NCBI GenBank assembly: GCA_028753945.1
Contig: JAPNXP010000007.1
Coordinates: 3,596,001 to 3,660,000 of the forward strand
Direction of reading: 5' to 3'
DNA from: Hexactinellida sp. DTS-2022
Taxonomy: Eukaryota > Porifera > Hexactinellida
DNA: 64,000 nt
Under the pieces are notes generated by a model, which saw only the letters and a program-made list of their open reading frames with translations, was not told the origin of the DNA and did not search any database. Positions 21,540 to 33,601 of this stretch are shown in pieces. The translations under genes were made by a program, and so were the position numbers. Position 1 is the first letter of the stretch, and each line of letters opens with the position of its first letter.

Positions 21540-22003
21540 CTAGGTCGCTTCGCATAACACAACCACACACACCAACAGGTTCAAGGTAGGTGTGTGGTTT
21601 GAATAATTCCAATATTGATTATAAAGCGCAAATAGGCCTAAAATAGCCAAATTTAACAAGTTACGTTTAGAGATTACATAATCGTGCGATAATGAGTAAG
21701 TATACTGGTGACCTGGTTTGACCAACATGTCCGGGATATTAATGCGCGTGGTTTATTATTATCATAACTTTAACTCTTATGTGTGACTAAGTGACTTTTC
21801 ATTCTTCTCAAAATGTGACAGTGACGTCATAAAATGGCCAGGTGAAAGAAATTTTGAGTGGAAACCTCAAATTGTTGTCGGATGCAAAAAAATATCCCCT
21901 ATATGCCAAAAATCAGATTTGAAAACCGTCAAATTTATTCAATCAATTCGGAACATACAAAGAAATATACTACATACAAATCTTTGTGTTTCAAAAGTAA
22001 AGA
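21540..22003 (-). mobile_element. Non-autonomous Helitron, copy 1
   Basis: In element orientation (minus strand) it begins TCTTTACTTTTGAAACACAA after an A and ends ...GCGACCTAG, fitting the TC...CTRR rule. Internal blocks TATAAAGCG, GTGACGTCAT and TATGCCAAAAATC are shared with the copies at 28870-36774, 38444-39749, 40207-40656 and 49238-49726. The 3' hairpin is shortened here. No Rep/helicase gene in any copy. Confidence 0.75.
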
Positions 22004-22188
22004 TAATTCTTACAAATAATTGGACAAATTAGATATGAAATGTCGTGGTAGGAATTGTGGAGGTTCGAAGTGCCGCTGGTTCATAATGTCGTGGTATGAA
22101 ATGTTGCACTTCCACATTCAAGATTTTATAAAAATAAATTTTTTGGATATGCTTCAACAAGCCTATTTACATAAACCGATATATTAAC

Positions 22189-22553
22189 TAGGGCTGAAAC
22201 GAATATACCGAATATTCGTTCGAGATGATTGAACGAATATTCGTTTGGACGAATATGAGATTGAAACGGATATTTTGTGGACTACTTTTGAACAACAAGA
22301 TTACTTTTGATTATCTTTAAGAGATCCTAAAAATAAAATCCTACCTAAACTAGCTGATTAATAGCAAATTGTATCTAATACACTTTGTAACTATTATTTA
22401 ACCATTGTAACATTAACAAAAACATATTTTCCTATGTATTTGTGTGTTGAAATTGATTTAATGCTTAGTCATCAAAACGAACGAATGTTTGAATATTCGT
22501 TCGTTTAGAAAAAAGGTTCGTTCGTAACATTTCGAATATTCGTTTCAGTCCTA
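22189..22553. mobile_element. hAT-like element with TAGGGCTGAAACGAATA ends
   Basis: Left end TAGGGCTGAAACGAATAT, right end ATATTCGTTTCAGTCCTA. TSD ATATTAAC versus AAATTAAC (7 of 8). Many internal ACGAATATTCGT palindromes. A second copy lies at 45851-46415. Confidence 0.85.
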
Positions 22554-23004
22554 AAATTAACTATAATAAATTAGCTAATATATAATTGTAACTTATGGTT
22601 TCAAATTCAATAACTAATTGAGCCAATCAAATATTTAATAACTGATAATTATAAGGCAATTATAACATTAATAATTGATTACAGATTTGAATTTAACGTG
22701 GCTGAATTACTCTAGGTTCTTAATGTAAATCATTATGATTCTTTTTATTGAGAAATAGCCATATTACCATTTGAAACGCTTGAGCTACAATTAGCACGTA
22801 GAAGTGACACATATGCTAGTTCATGGATATAGGAGGGAAATGACTTAAAATCACAATGTTATGAAAAAATATCATAACTAAATAAGTAATATCAGAATAG
22901 TCTAAATGATGTTTACATGCTACTAGAAGAATATTGTGTTGATATTAAAATTCCTGTTGTTGAATAGATTTTAACCGGTTAGTAGTAAAGAGATACTAAA
23001 TCAC

Positions 23005-23138
23005 ATAAAAAATCCAAAATTGCAGCTGTGCCGACGCATTTCACTTTGGTGGCACTATCTTTTGGTGGCTACTGGTTGGGTAGTTGATGTGCCTCAATGG
23101 CAAATTTTGTCGGGGCAGCTGCAATTTTGAATTTTTTT
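23005..23138. repeat. Inverted-repeat element (AAAATTGCAGCTG)
   Basis: AAAAATCCAAAATTGCAGCTG at the left faces CAGCTGCAATTTTGAATTTTT at the right, with an internal TGGTGGC motif. A half copy lies near 16590. No clear target duplication. Confidence 0.6.
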
Positions 23139-23515
23139 CGCCATGTTATCATCAATATGAAGGTGTTAAACCATTTCAGAAAGGAGTCTCGGAATGCAAC
23201 GACCCTTAGTGAGTTGGAAATTTCGTTTTAGCTCGCTTCATTTCAAAAATATTCAAGTTTTAGTAGAATATAATAGGTGATGAGTCAGCATTATTATGTG
23301 CTTGTTTGGCATTCACCCAATGCCAAACAACCCATTTAAGTATATAGTTCACGAAATTGTAAAAAAACACATTTTTTGATGATGTCATCATCACCTCAAG
23401 GTGTCAAGACCCATTTGTATAGGTGTTACGTGGCATAAGGATTAATTGATAAATTTGAAATTTGTTCTTCTATAATCTCTGAGATTAATGATATTTAATT
23501 TACTAAAATACTTAT

Positions 23516-23644
23516 ATGGAGCTGAGTTACTGGTAACTGAAGTGGTTTTTATTTATGTCTAAATTTCATTTCTGAGCTTATGGGTCTTTTAGAATTCAAA
23601 CACTTCCTTATATGGCAGTTCAGTTACCAGTAACTGAGCTCCAT
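23516..23644. repeat. MITE-like palindromic element (ATGGAGCTGAGTTACTGG)
   Basis: ATGGAGCTGAGTTACTGGTA at the left and TACCAGTAACTGAGCTCCAT at the right form near-perfect inverted ends of about 24 bp around an 80-bp centre. Each arm also contains the smaller palindrome TTACTGGTAA. Confidence 0.8.
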
Positions 23645-24010
23645 TTAAGTAATCTGTTAATTAATTAGTATAAATAATTATTAATATTATTTATAATATA
23701 ACACCAATTTCAATGTCAACTTACAATTATTAAGTTAAATTATTTCTCATAAATAATTAATTAATTAATTTGGCTATCAATTTCAATTCCGCACACTCGA
23801 TGACCCCTAATAAACAAAATGGAACCTTCTATACAAGTCAAATACAGACTGAATTAATTATAACTAAGTACGTTATTTGACATATATAGAAGGTTGCACT
23901 AAGAATAATTAAAGCACTAAGATTAGAACTGGGCCACCGGCAGAGTATTTAATAATATACCAAAGCATTAAGATTCGAACTGAACCACTATACTATAGTA
24001 TAGTCGGCAC

Positions 24011-24477
24011 CATGGGCGTAGGGAGGGGGGTCAGGGGGCAGTTGTCCCCTCCCCCCCAGTGCTCGACAAATTAGGTGGTTTGGTGGCGTTAGCCACCAAA
24101 AATCTTTCTTAAGCCACCAAATTTCAACTTTGGTGGCTTAACTAATCCACCATTCATTGTGGAATTATTTGATGTTGTGTAGATTAAATTGTCCGTTGAA
24201 TTATTGGTTATGAATATTAGTGTTGTTTTACGGCATCAGAAGTTTGTCAAGCAATCAGTGGTTTGTTAAACCGGCCGTTGATTATTCTTTAGCCACCAGA
24301 AAAAGTGAGGTGGTGGCATAATTAGCCACCATCTAAATTTCATTTTGTCGAGCACTGCTCCCCCCCCTAGCTCAGTCATTTTCTGGGGGTTTCACCGCCA
24401 GGACCATTTAAGTCGCTCGCAACGCTCGCTGGTTGTACATTTGCCCCCCACTAGATTTTGGCTTGGCTACGCCCTTG
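24011..24477. mobile_element. hAT-like element carrying a second hAT-like MITE
   Basis: Ends CATGGGCGTAG and CTACGCCCTTG, with a perfect 8-bp TSD GTCGGCAC (24003-24010 and 24478-24485). It landed at the edge of the ACTATACTATAGTATAGT palindrome repeat and was later hit by the element at 24057-24357. Confidence 0.88.
24057..24357. mobile_element. Nested hAT-like MITE, 301 bp
   Basis: Ends CAGTGCTCGACAAA and TTTTGTCGAGCACTG, with a perfect 8-bp TSD CTCCCCCC (24049-24056 and 24358-24365). The body is made of repeated TGGTGGC/GCCACCA palindromes. Confidence 0.92.
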
Positions 24478-24836
24478 GTCGGCACAGTAAAAAGTAGTAA
24501 GCCCTAAGTTGACGAATTCACGAATTATCAAGATTTACTCAAAATAAATTTTCATAATTTCGGTGGTGTCCACTATTTTTTGGGTATACTTAACAATGGT
24601 CTTATTTTGTGAACCAGAAATGGGTCAAATATTACAGCTTCAGGTGGTATTAAATTATCCATAATTTAATGTGAGCACATTTAACAATCATAAATAATAA
24701 ATAATTATTGTCATTTTCAATGAATTCGTCAACTTAGGTTAGCAGTGTGTTGATTCCATTAGAAGGGGGAAACTGCCCGACATTAAATGTCGTTCAAACC
24801 AAAGTACAATATAAAAAAAGTGATTCAAACTCTTAC

Positions 24837-25206
24837 CTAGTATCAACGAAGATAGTTGACAATTATCACTGTTCCAAATTGCTATTTGAGGATGCTTCAA
24901 AGTTAGATCCTTCTTCTGACCAGTAGCAATGAGTTTTCTATCAGGATGAAGAGCAAGACTTAGTATATCATCAGTATGAAATATAAATGCATTCTTTGTG
25001 CGATTTTCCAAGTTATGAACTATTCCAACAGCAGCTGTAAAGTAAACAATTACTTCAGAAGAAATATAAAATATATTATTTCTCGATTCATTTCCTTTAT
25101 ACCCGTATGACCAATCAAAAGATAAGAAACTATCAGGGGAGTTTTGATTATAAGCTCCGATTTCATTCCAAAGTTGCGAAACAGGAGTAGAATTTTTGTT
25201 ATTCAT
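24837..25206 (-). CDS. Exon of an EML/EMAP-like WD40 protein (partial)
   Basis: Minus-strand open frame of 123 codons ending at a good splice donor (GTAAGAG, intron from 24836 down). From about residue 30 it reads like the HELP/first WD40 region of echinoderm microtubule-associated protein-like proteins: WSYGYKGNESRNN, IVYFTAAVGIVHNLEN, HTDDILSLALHPDRKLIATGQ and PQIAIWNSD. Such proteins bind microtubules in the cytoplasm. The frame opens with ATG at 25206, and no clear splice acceptor lies just upstream, so this may be a first exon. The next exons were not found in the window. It could be a host gene with very long, transposon-filled introns or an isolated duplicate. It is the only non-transposon coding motif I see. 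Confidence 0.62.
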
Positions 25207-25326
25207 TTATTGAAATATATAGATTACAAGAATAAATCTCGAATCTAGATCAGAAAACTAAGAAGAAATAAATTGGGAAAATAAAAAATCAGAAAAATTT
25301 GAATAGTTAACTAATAACTCAAAGTA

Positions 25327-25452
25327 CAGTAGACACCGCTTAATTAATAGAGTCACCTCGAGATCAGGTCGCTTTGACCCGATTGAGCGGAGAAATATAA
25401 TAACCGAGAATATTTTAACATTTACGATCGCAATAGTTGGGACGGTAAACTG
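25327..25452. mobile_element. Pogo-like MITE
   Basis: Starts CAGTAGACACCGCTTAATTA after TA and ends GACGGTAAACTG before TA. It shares GACCCGATT.AGCGGAGAAA and neighbouring blocks with the copies at 40038-40204 and 45994-46177. It lies beside the LTR remnant of the gypsy relic at 25571-26411. Confidence 0.7.
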
Positions 25453-25570
25453 TAATCCGTATGAAATATAATCGTAGTTCAAAGTACACATAATAAACGC
25501 GAGTACTAATACACATTCTACATTAAAACTAATCTAGCTAAGGTTGACTAACAACAAAACACTCGTCACA

Positions 25571-26411
25571 TCACCCCCCTCCCCAATTATGAGTGTTGTT
25601 GCTAGTGTTTGGGTTTGCCGAACCTATCCGGTTCCTTCCAAATCCTGGATGAACGCCTCAACATGTGCTGCTCTGAACATTCCATCCCGACTTGTTCTCC
25701 AGGTAGATTCTCGACTACCACTGTTCATCCGTATCGAACCCCACTTCTCCCGAGCTGTCTTGTCCTGGCTCTGACGCTTCATGCTCGTGTTCCAACTCCA
25801 ACGACTCACCCGTGGCAGAGATGGGGACAACCTTCAATCATTGAGGTGGATCCATGAAAACCGGTTATTTCCCTTTTTGATTTTCACGTTTGGATACTTT
25901 ACATCGACCACCGAGTATGGTCCAGTGTACATCATCTCTAGACCATCGCTCCGAGTAAAGTTCTTAAACGTTATGGTTTGCCCAGTACACACTATCGTAG
26001 GTGCGCCAACTGTTCTTCTATCGTAGTACTCTTTACTATGCGCCTTGCTGCGGGTCATGTGTTCTGCAGCTTCGTGCCATTCTTCTTTCTTTTCGGTGGT
26101 CGGATACTTGCTAGTTCGTATAGCTGGTCCAGCGGCGACCTAATTTTCGTTCCGAACATTAGTTTTTGGCGTTTAAAGTTGGTGCTGCTACTCTTCAGTT
26201 AATTCACGTTGAAGGCCACTTCCTACAAGATTTTCGGCCAAACAGTCTTGTCCAGTTTTCGCTCTGACAGCAAACATCGTAGAGCTTGTTTAACGATCTC
26301 CATTGTCCGCTCTACTAGGCCATCCCCTTGGGGGTAATATGGCTTGACCCCCCAAGTTGAGATTTTTTTGTTCCATTCGAATCCAGTTATATCAGTAAAA
26401 GCCTAATCTAT
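25571..26411 (-). pseudogene. Ty3/gypsy integrase-end relic with polypurine tract
   Basis: Read on the minus strand. Frames with FEWNKKISTWGVKPYYPQGD and GDGLVERTMEIVKQALRCLL (about 26370-26240) contain the final catalytic Glu of a retroviral-type integrase core. A C-terminal part (26058-25624) follows with EYYDRRTVGAPTIVCTGQ and MMYTGPYSVVDVKYPNVKIK. At 25584-25571 a GGGGAGGGGGGTGA polypurine tract is followed by TGTGACGAG, probably the 3' LTR start. Stops and shifts break the frame and upstream pol is missing. The tract and LTR start resemble those of the element at 41132-45817, so it is a related but older family. Confidence 0.75.
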
Positions 26412-26419
26412 ACAGAAAA

Positions 26420-28077
26420 CAGGGTTGACAATCCAATCCAATCGAGCCAATTTGGACAATCGGCAATCCAAATTTCGACAATCGATTATTCGGATGACAA
26501 TCCAATCGCAATCGACAATCCAAAATATAATCGATTTTTTTGGATTGTTTCTCCGATTTTTTTCGATCGTTTACTAATCAATATTATCAGGGCCGTCGAG
26601 AGCGCGAGCGGGCCCCGGGTCAAAATTTTGGGTTCGGGCCCCCTCTGATATTTTTTTCCGTTATCGTGAAGTGAATAAACTAAACGCAAACTATCGCATT
26701 CGTATTATATATATTTTAATTATTAAATAAATTAAATCCTATTTACTCATATTTTTAGGAATTTTCAAATAACCTTTAGCTATATAGCTATAGAGTTTAT
26801 GATATACAATTTATTTTGGCACCAGATTTATGTTAATAAGAGGACATCACAGTTTGTGACTTATTGTTCTAAACAGTGAAAGAAACAAAAAGGTTGTTAG
26901 CCAGGTTATCATCCAGGCGTGCGCGACGCGCCTCTAGCAGGCCCGTAGCACGCCAACATTTATTGGTGCGGCACAGTGACGTAACCATATTTATTATAGA
27001 CATACATGAATCTTTTCTTCTTTATACGCGCTTAGACTCTATGTTTTTAGTTACTCCACTAAGGGAAATTCATAAATTCAATAATACTAATAAAATTTTA
27101 TAGTCTTTATTGAAGAGTAGCAAGAGTTGCTACTTGGAAAAGAATCTAATGGTTACAAATACGATATTATAATAATGGTTACGAACAGTTTGGCGGTGGC
27201 AGCAGCACGCAGTTGTGTTTACCAATACCATTATGCCGCTCCTATAGTTGTCGGTGACTTAAATATGTTCCCGAATATTTGTGTGGTCACTAAAATTATT
27301 GGTGCGGCCATGGCCGCACCTGCCGCACCTGCTCCTACGGCCCTGTCTAGGCGCTTAATTTTGAAAGAAAAATTTTTAGGTGCTCGAAAATCGAGAGGTG
27401 CTACCATAGCGTTATACAAATTGAGTATTTTAGGCGCTTGTGAGCGAGCTCAAACTTAATCTAGGCGCGGAGAAAGATTTTCCTGGGTAAAAGCCTGTGT
27501 TAGCCTATTTACGCGTGGCTGTCGTTTGGATCGGATCCCGTACCTGAGTTAGTTATGGAAAATTATATAACTGTTACAAAGTAAGTCAGGACCGGGTTTC
27601 TAGGAAGGATTAAATAACCAAGGTATTACTCTACCCAGCGATGTCTGTATTTACCTTGACTTGTCTACCTAATAGAGCCTATAAAGCCCATGTATACCTT
27701 CACAGACAGAATTTCTCGGGGCCCCTCGGGCCCCGGGCCCCGGGGTAATTAACCCGCCTACCCCCCCCTCTCGACGGCCCTGAATATTATATCAAAAAGA
27801 GTTATGTTTCATCATATGTTCAAACTTAAAACATAAATTATTGTTAACGAGGAATTGAGCATTTTATATTTTGGGATTATTTAGAAATTGTAAAAACAAA
27901 CAATCGAAAAAATCGATGAAAATTCATCGATTGCAATCCAATCGATAAAAATCGAAGCAATCCAATCGACAATCCAATCGATGAAAAATGCAGCAATCCA
28001 ACCGATAATCCAATCGATGAAAAATGCAGCAATCGGCAATCGAAAATCTTCTCGATTGGATTGGATTGGCAACCCTG
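26420..28077. mobile_element. hAT-like element (CAGGGTTG..CAATCC ends) carrying a second hAT
   Basis: Ends CAGGGTTGACAATCCAATCC and GGATTGGATTGGCAACCCTG, with subterminal CAATC/GATTG repeats. TSD ACAGAAAA versus ACTGAAAA (26412-26419 and 28078-28085, 7 of 8). It entered the gypsy relic and later received the element at 26588-27782. Without that insert it is about 460 bp and non-coding. Confidence 0.85.
26588..27782. mobile_element. Young hAT-type non-autonomous element, copy A (1,195 bp)
   Basis: Ends CAGGGCCGTCGAGAG and CTCTCGACGGCCCTG, with a perfect 8-bp TSD AATATTAT (26580-26587 and 27783-27790). Copy B at 58502-59696 is inverted, has the same length and is almost identical. Subterminal GGGCCCCGGG runs occur at both ends. 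The 75- and 110-codon open frames inside are shared by both copies but show no domain, and overlapping frames exist on the other strand, so I do not call them genes. Confidence 0.94.
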
Positions 28078-28085
28078 ACTGAAAA

Positions 28086-28869
28086 CAAATCCACCATCAG
28101 AATTGATTTCGAATAATACTCGCTCGAGTGATTGATTATAGTTCCATATTGCGTAATATTAAATTCCTATACCTGACTGAAATATGTACGCAAGTGTAAC
28201 AATTAAACCACAGGAGATTAAGCGTTGATCCAGCTTTATTTCTTCAATAGATATACTAGTGTATAATCTAAGGCTATTTTACTATCAAATTAATGCATAC
28301 TCTATGAATTATTAGTCTTGAAAGTGATATATATCTAGTCATGACTTATGGGTATTTTGCATTTCTTTGATTCAAATTCTATAATTCTTTTAATGTTTTG
28401 AAACGTGGTTTACAGCCTTAGGTTATCTACAAGTATATACTGAATAATGCTAAATCCATAAAACATGTAATACTTCATGGAATTTATTTCTAGGCTTGCG
28501 CATGTTGCCATCACTTTGACTAAAAAATTATTTTTAAAATCTTTACATTAATATGGAGAAGAATGTACTTCAGGTGTTGACATTTTCCCAAAGTATTTGG
28601 AATTTCTGAACTTTCAGTGAATACTATAGACATATGGAGCATGCTAAATATGCAATTAAACTAAAATCTAAGTTTTATAACATTAAATGGAACTTCATTT
28701 TGAACAGGTGAAGAATGCTTCTCAATCCCGAAATAAGTGCACACTGTCTTATCACTTCCCAGTGGAGTAGCCGGTCCTTGAGACCAACCTGGGGCACACC
28801 TGAGGTACTCACCTAGGGCGTGCCAGAAGAAAATCTAGGGGGTCAAAGTTAAATCTAGCGAGCGTATCG
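28086..28869. other. Non-coding AT-rich region
   Basis: No gene recognised. A solitary hAT-like end (CAGTGGAGTAGCCGG) lies at about 28760. Confidence 0.4.
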
Positions 28870-29189
28870 AGCGATTTAAAACACAAGGGTGTGTGTGTGT
28901 ATATAGTACAGTATATATATAAATTTGTTTGTATGTTATGAGTTGATTGACGAAAGTGGACGGTTCCCAAAAGTGATTTTTGGTATAGAGGGGTAACTAT
29001 TGTCACCCGCCAACAAGTTGAGGTCTCCACTCAAAATTTCTCACACCTCGACAAGTTGTGACGTCATTGTCACATTTCGTGAACCCTGAAAATTCACTTA
29101 ATCGCACATAATTCGGGGCATGCCTAATTTCCGGGACGGGACGAAACCGTCCCGGAAAATCCAGGTACCTAAAGTACGGGACGGGACAG

Positions 29190-29907
29190 GTAGTAGTAAA
29201 TTATTAATTACGATTACATGGGCTAAAACAGTAGTTCTTAACTGGTGGGGAATGGATCCTTTGTATAAAAAATTTTGAGAAATATTTTATATAAATTCTA
29301 TGTGCTATAGTATTATTGTCGAGCCTCCTCACGATAATGATCAAAGCTAAGTTCGAAACAAATTAGAGGAAAACACTTTCACTGGTCCTCACATAGCCAA
29401 GCTTGCCCAGTAAACAAGTAAACTATTTCATTAAGAATTTTAGAAATTTGATTGGCCTGTATCTATCGAGAAATGTCAAGATTAAGCGATGTTGATGATG
29501 AATCAGATAGATGGGTTGCTCATTTTTTTAATTAATAAGTTCTTCAACAGAATACTATATACTTAGTATAAGACGTAGCCACTGGTCAGGTTTCACCTGA
29601 CCATTTTTATTTTGGTAGCTACGGCACTGTAAGAGATACCGTATATACATTCATTTATATGTTGTGAATTAAGTTCATATTTAGGTGGGGAGTAGAGTAT
29701 CTGGGTCACCCAATATAGGATTTTGCACAGAAAAGGTTAAAAACCACATCAAAATAACCTCACCCAAGTTTTAATATTTTCTGGTTCTATTTTATTCACG
29801 ATACGTGTACGTATTTGTTTAAATATACAAACGTAATTACAGTGGAATAAATAATTTGAATAAATAAGAAATTGAGAAAAGAACATTGTACTTATGTTTG
29901 GTTTATT
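29190..29907. other. MULE 3' non-coding region
   Basis: Between the left TIR and the PHD stop codon. It holds a short MITE-like piece at 29575-29629 (CGTAGCCACTGGTCAGG ... GCTACGGCACTG), related to the element at 38042-38188, and no recognisable gene. Confidence 0.5.
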
Positions 29908-31109
29908 CTAGGTTTTGGTGCATATATTGCACTTCCATCTGAAGCACTTGTCATCCATTTGTCCTTTCGTTACTGCCACACAAGGCCCTACATGAAACCA
30001 TTCTTGGCAAGAGTAATATTCAATCATCGGATTCTTAGCTGGCATTCGGCAGTTGCAGTAGACGTTTATCTTAATTTGAGAATTGACCTTGTTCCATATG
30101 TCTCCTATCCTTCGAGATAGGAAACATTGCGAGTTTTCTCTCTTCTAGGCATTTATGCATATGTTCTCGCATTGATATTTGCTGGAAAAAATGTTTACTG
30201 GGGCTAACTCCAAAGCACATAGATGTGGCGAAAGCAATCGCAAACACCCCACAGTCATTTGTCCCAGATTGCTTCACAACATCGACGAAATTGAGTGTAA
30301 TTTACCTGTTTTGTGTGCAAATTAAACTGCAAATTTGTGTTCTAATACTTTCATTAACAGTTGTATGTAGGCTGTCATAAACGAACACTTCTGGATGTTT
30401 GGCTTTGATAGTTGATATTGTTAGCCAGTGGTTTGAGCCATTGTGGAGAATTTGTATGAACTCTCCTGCTTGAACATTGAAGTTCCCACATAATCCCTTT
30501 GCAACTGATTGGAACCCAGCTTCACCAAATTTATGTTTGAATTGTTGGAAAAGGACATTCTGATAAGCATCAATCAAATCGCTATTCAACCAGCTAGTAC
30601 TTCTTAATATTTGTTTGTGTTTTTGTGTAAGCTCCAAACTTTTAATCCAATAATCATTTTTTAAATCTTGCGCTTGCTGCTGCACTGTAGCCTGTAGGGT
30701 ATTCTTCCAGATTAATTTCATCAGACATTGTATTTTTATTTGAATTATTCGCTTTTTTCACCTTATGATAAAACAGGAGCTTCCTCGCAGCTTCATTTGG
30801 ATGACTTGAGTGAGGCTTTTTAGTTGAAACAATAGACCTGTTAGAAGTTATGGTTTGATCAGTCATCCATATATCCGGTGACACTGTTGTGACTAGATCC
30901 AAATGACTTGGGATAATTTCGTCTGTTGAAATTACTGCTGGATTAGATGAATCCTTCAAAGAAGGAAGGGAATGCAAAAGGATCTCAGCTTTGGGCTGCG
31001 TATAATTCATATAATTATTGGATTGTTTGAAATGAAATAAGACGCCAAAGCAGTTACCACTTTTACAGAAGAGGATAATATTCATGTGCATCTTCGTCAT
31101 GGTTCTCAT
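29908..31109 (-). pseudogene. Ulp1-like (C48) cysteine protease with C-terminal PHD finger, MULE-encoded
   Basis: Minus strand. The frame at 30721-30302 shows WLNSDLIDAYQNVLFQQF, SNHWLTIS (likely catalytic His) and EVFVYDSLH (Asp). After an in-frame stop near 30297 the frame continues with QSGTNDCGVFAIAF (Gln and catalytic Cys, about 30275-30235). After a shift near 30090 a compact PHD-type zinc finger follows: YCNCRMP, YYSCQEWFHVGPC and RWKCNICT, with the stop at 29908-29910. The Ulp1 fold cleaves SUMO or ubiquitin-like tags, and PHD fingers read histone tails; a role in transposition is inference. The upstream linker (31109-30654) is poorly conserved. The His/Asp/Cys triad is visible, but the stop and frameshifts make this copy inactive. 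Confidence 0.75.
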
Positions 31110-33243
31110 GATTTAAATTTTCAGAAATAGAATTTCTAAGCTCCTCGTCAGGGTTGCTGCCAACATCCTTTTTGCATGATCTTTTCCTTCCGGAAGTTTT
31201 GTCGCTTCGACTCGTGCATCTTTTTCGAAACATGGATAAATTTAGCTTTTGATTCGGTATAACATTCATGTCATTCCCAATACTAACCTTCACTGCAATA
31301 ATGTGATAACACAACCCACTGGAAGGACAACTGCAAAACTCTTTCGAAAATACGAACTACATATGGGCGACCCCCAGAACCTAAGACATTAAAGAGATGT
31401 AATTTTGGATCGAAAGATATCTTTCCAGATTCTAGTATAATGCGAGCTCTTTCGAGCTGAGTGAGGCCTGAAGGAGACTGGAAAATTTCTGATTTAAATT
31501 CTACTTTTTGCTTTTGAGGAGATTCATTGTAATCAGCTGTAGATATCATGCTATTTCTTGCACGGATACGACTAATAATTTCATCAGGGCGAACACATAT
31601 GAATGGTGGGTTGGGGGACTCTGCTTGATCGATTAGGGAAATAAATTGCTCGTGGAGGTGATAATTGCCTTGGCCTGCAAGGCCTCTTGTAATTTCATTA
31701 ATGTAGAATGATTGCAAGAGGTATAAGGATAGCACAATGCAATCGACTGGAACTTCTTTCCATTCTTGTAGACCTTTCAAGACAGTATTGAAACTTTCAG
31801 ACTGGTTATTCACTACCCCACTGAAAGGATTGTATATGCCTTCTTTCTCAAGTATCCATCGTCCAATTGATTTGTTTACCTCTGGATGTATGTTTTTCAT
31901 GAAGTATTGGAAAACTGGGATGCTCCATCGGGCTGATAATTGTTGAAAGTTTGTTTCGTAAGCTTCAATTGATGGTTTGTGGAAAAGTTCCTTCAAGTCT
32001 TTGATAAAACCTTGAATTACATCCATACTTATATTGTGACTATGACACCAATATCGAGCACTTCTGAAAATGTGGTTCCAAGTTCCAACACCGAAGACGG
32101 GTGGGGAATTCCATGTCAAGTCGACCAGTCATTTCACCACTATCAATCGATTTGTCTATAAATTGCTGTGTAACAAGCTACAAGCAAATCTATACTTTCC
32201 TCAAAATTTTAGACTAATTGGTTGAGTTGTTTTTTATTTATGACGTCACAGATTTTCATATTTTTGTTGATTATCCAAACATTTTTCAAAATGTTGAAGC
32301 ACCATCTCACTTCAAACTCGTATAACTTTTGATATAATTATCCAATTCTTTTAAAAATTGCTATACTTATGTTTTTATATATGGAGAATTCAAATCAGAT
32401 GGATATATTAAGTTATCAGTTGTTTTTATTAGTGAAAATTAGAACTGAAACCAATACCGGAAGTGGAACCGGAACCATGACGTAACAAAAATGTATATTT
32501 TCGGATCTCTTTTATTTTTTGGTAATTTATTCTATGTAGTCTTAAGTCATTGTGTAGAAAATTTCAATATGGTTTCCATATCTTCCCATTGAGTTATTCA
32601 CATTTTTGTCCTCTAAACGCTATTTATGTGACACTACAACTTATTAATGTTCTTTATAAAAATAGAATACTGGCTAGAACCTTACTCTATTTCTATCATA
32701 TTGATAAATATTTCATATTTAAATAATTATTATCACCAGTGTATTATACAGCCATTTGTAAATACGCTCCTAATCCTGGTCTGATGCAATTTCACACGCC
32801 TAAATCACAAATTATTGTTACCGTATAGGAGAGGATTCCAAATTTTCGCGCTCCTAAATTCCAATTATCCAAAAATCATACTCCAAAAGGAGCGTCTCGC
32901 GCTTCTGGATAATTCCTTGATTATCACTCATTCCAACACCATTATACAATTGATATACGTATGTATCAGAAATTTGTGGTTTGTGGTATGTTTGACCTCC
33001 GATACACTACACATGTTAATTAAGTGCATTAAGTGCATTAGTATTGTTGCAATGTATAATTGGAATGCAATTGATTGAACAAATTAACTGTGAACTTACT
33101 TACGTTAACTAATGGTCGTTATCACACTGTTATTTGGGCCTAATTAATACCAATGTATTTGTTATTTACATTATTATTCAAATAATTAAGATTGCTTATA
33201 ATTCATGGTTTGATAATTGTCTTTGATGTAATATTCATATATA

Positions 33244-33551
33244 CAGTACCCTCTGCTAATCCTAACATAGGTGTTCCGATTCAACTAAAATCTCTTCCGA
33301 TTAGTGAATTCGTTCTGGGTAGGGATGTAATACATTTTCTATAGGAATCTATAAAATGAGACCCCAATAATCCGACCCACTCTTTTTAATCCATACAAAT
33401 CATATAGTACAATACCTGATACTTATTTTTGTATTTTGTAATTTCAATGTATTATATATACAAATATTTATGATTTACCTCTTTTATATGAAAAATATTT
33501 TGCTATCTCCTTTTCGGAATAGCGAGGGTTCGGATTAGCGAGGGTATACTG
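33244..33551. mobile_element. Pogo-like MITE inside the foldback element
   Basis: Starts CAGTACCCTCTGCTAATCC and ends GGATTAGCGAGGGTATACTG, flanked by TA. The third or fourth nesting layer (Helitron, MULE, foldback, MITE). Confidence 0.8.
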
Positions 33552-33601
33552 TATTTCCAAATGGATTCCGTACGTTTATATATTTAGAATTTAATCTCTT
33601 G

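Larger units (their letters stand above)
22004..24010. other. Non-coding region with short inverted-repeat elements
   Basis: Contains the elements at 22189-22553, 23005-23138 and 23516-23644, a perfect hairpin near 23303-23331 (TTGTTTGGCATT paired with AATGCCAAACAA), and the ACTATACTATAGTATAGT palindrome at 23987-24004. No gene recognised. Confidence 0.5.

Noticed and set aside
25544-25857. Overlapping plus-strand frames of 76-82 codons
   Set aside because: They are antisense shadows of the minus-strand gypsy relic, whose integrase C-terminal motifs are recognisable.
27127-27459. 110-codon frame present in both hAT copies (also 58825-59157)
   Set aside because: Conservation only reflects the near-identity of two recent copies. 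An overlapping frame exists on the opposite strand, and no motif or splice context supports a protein.
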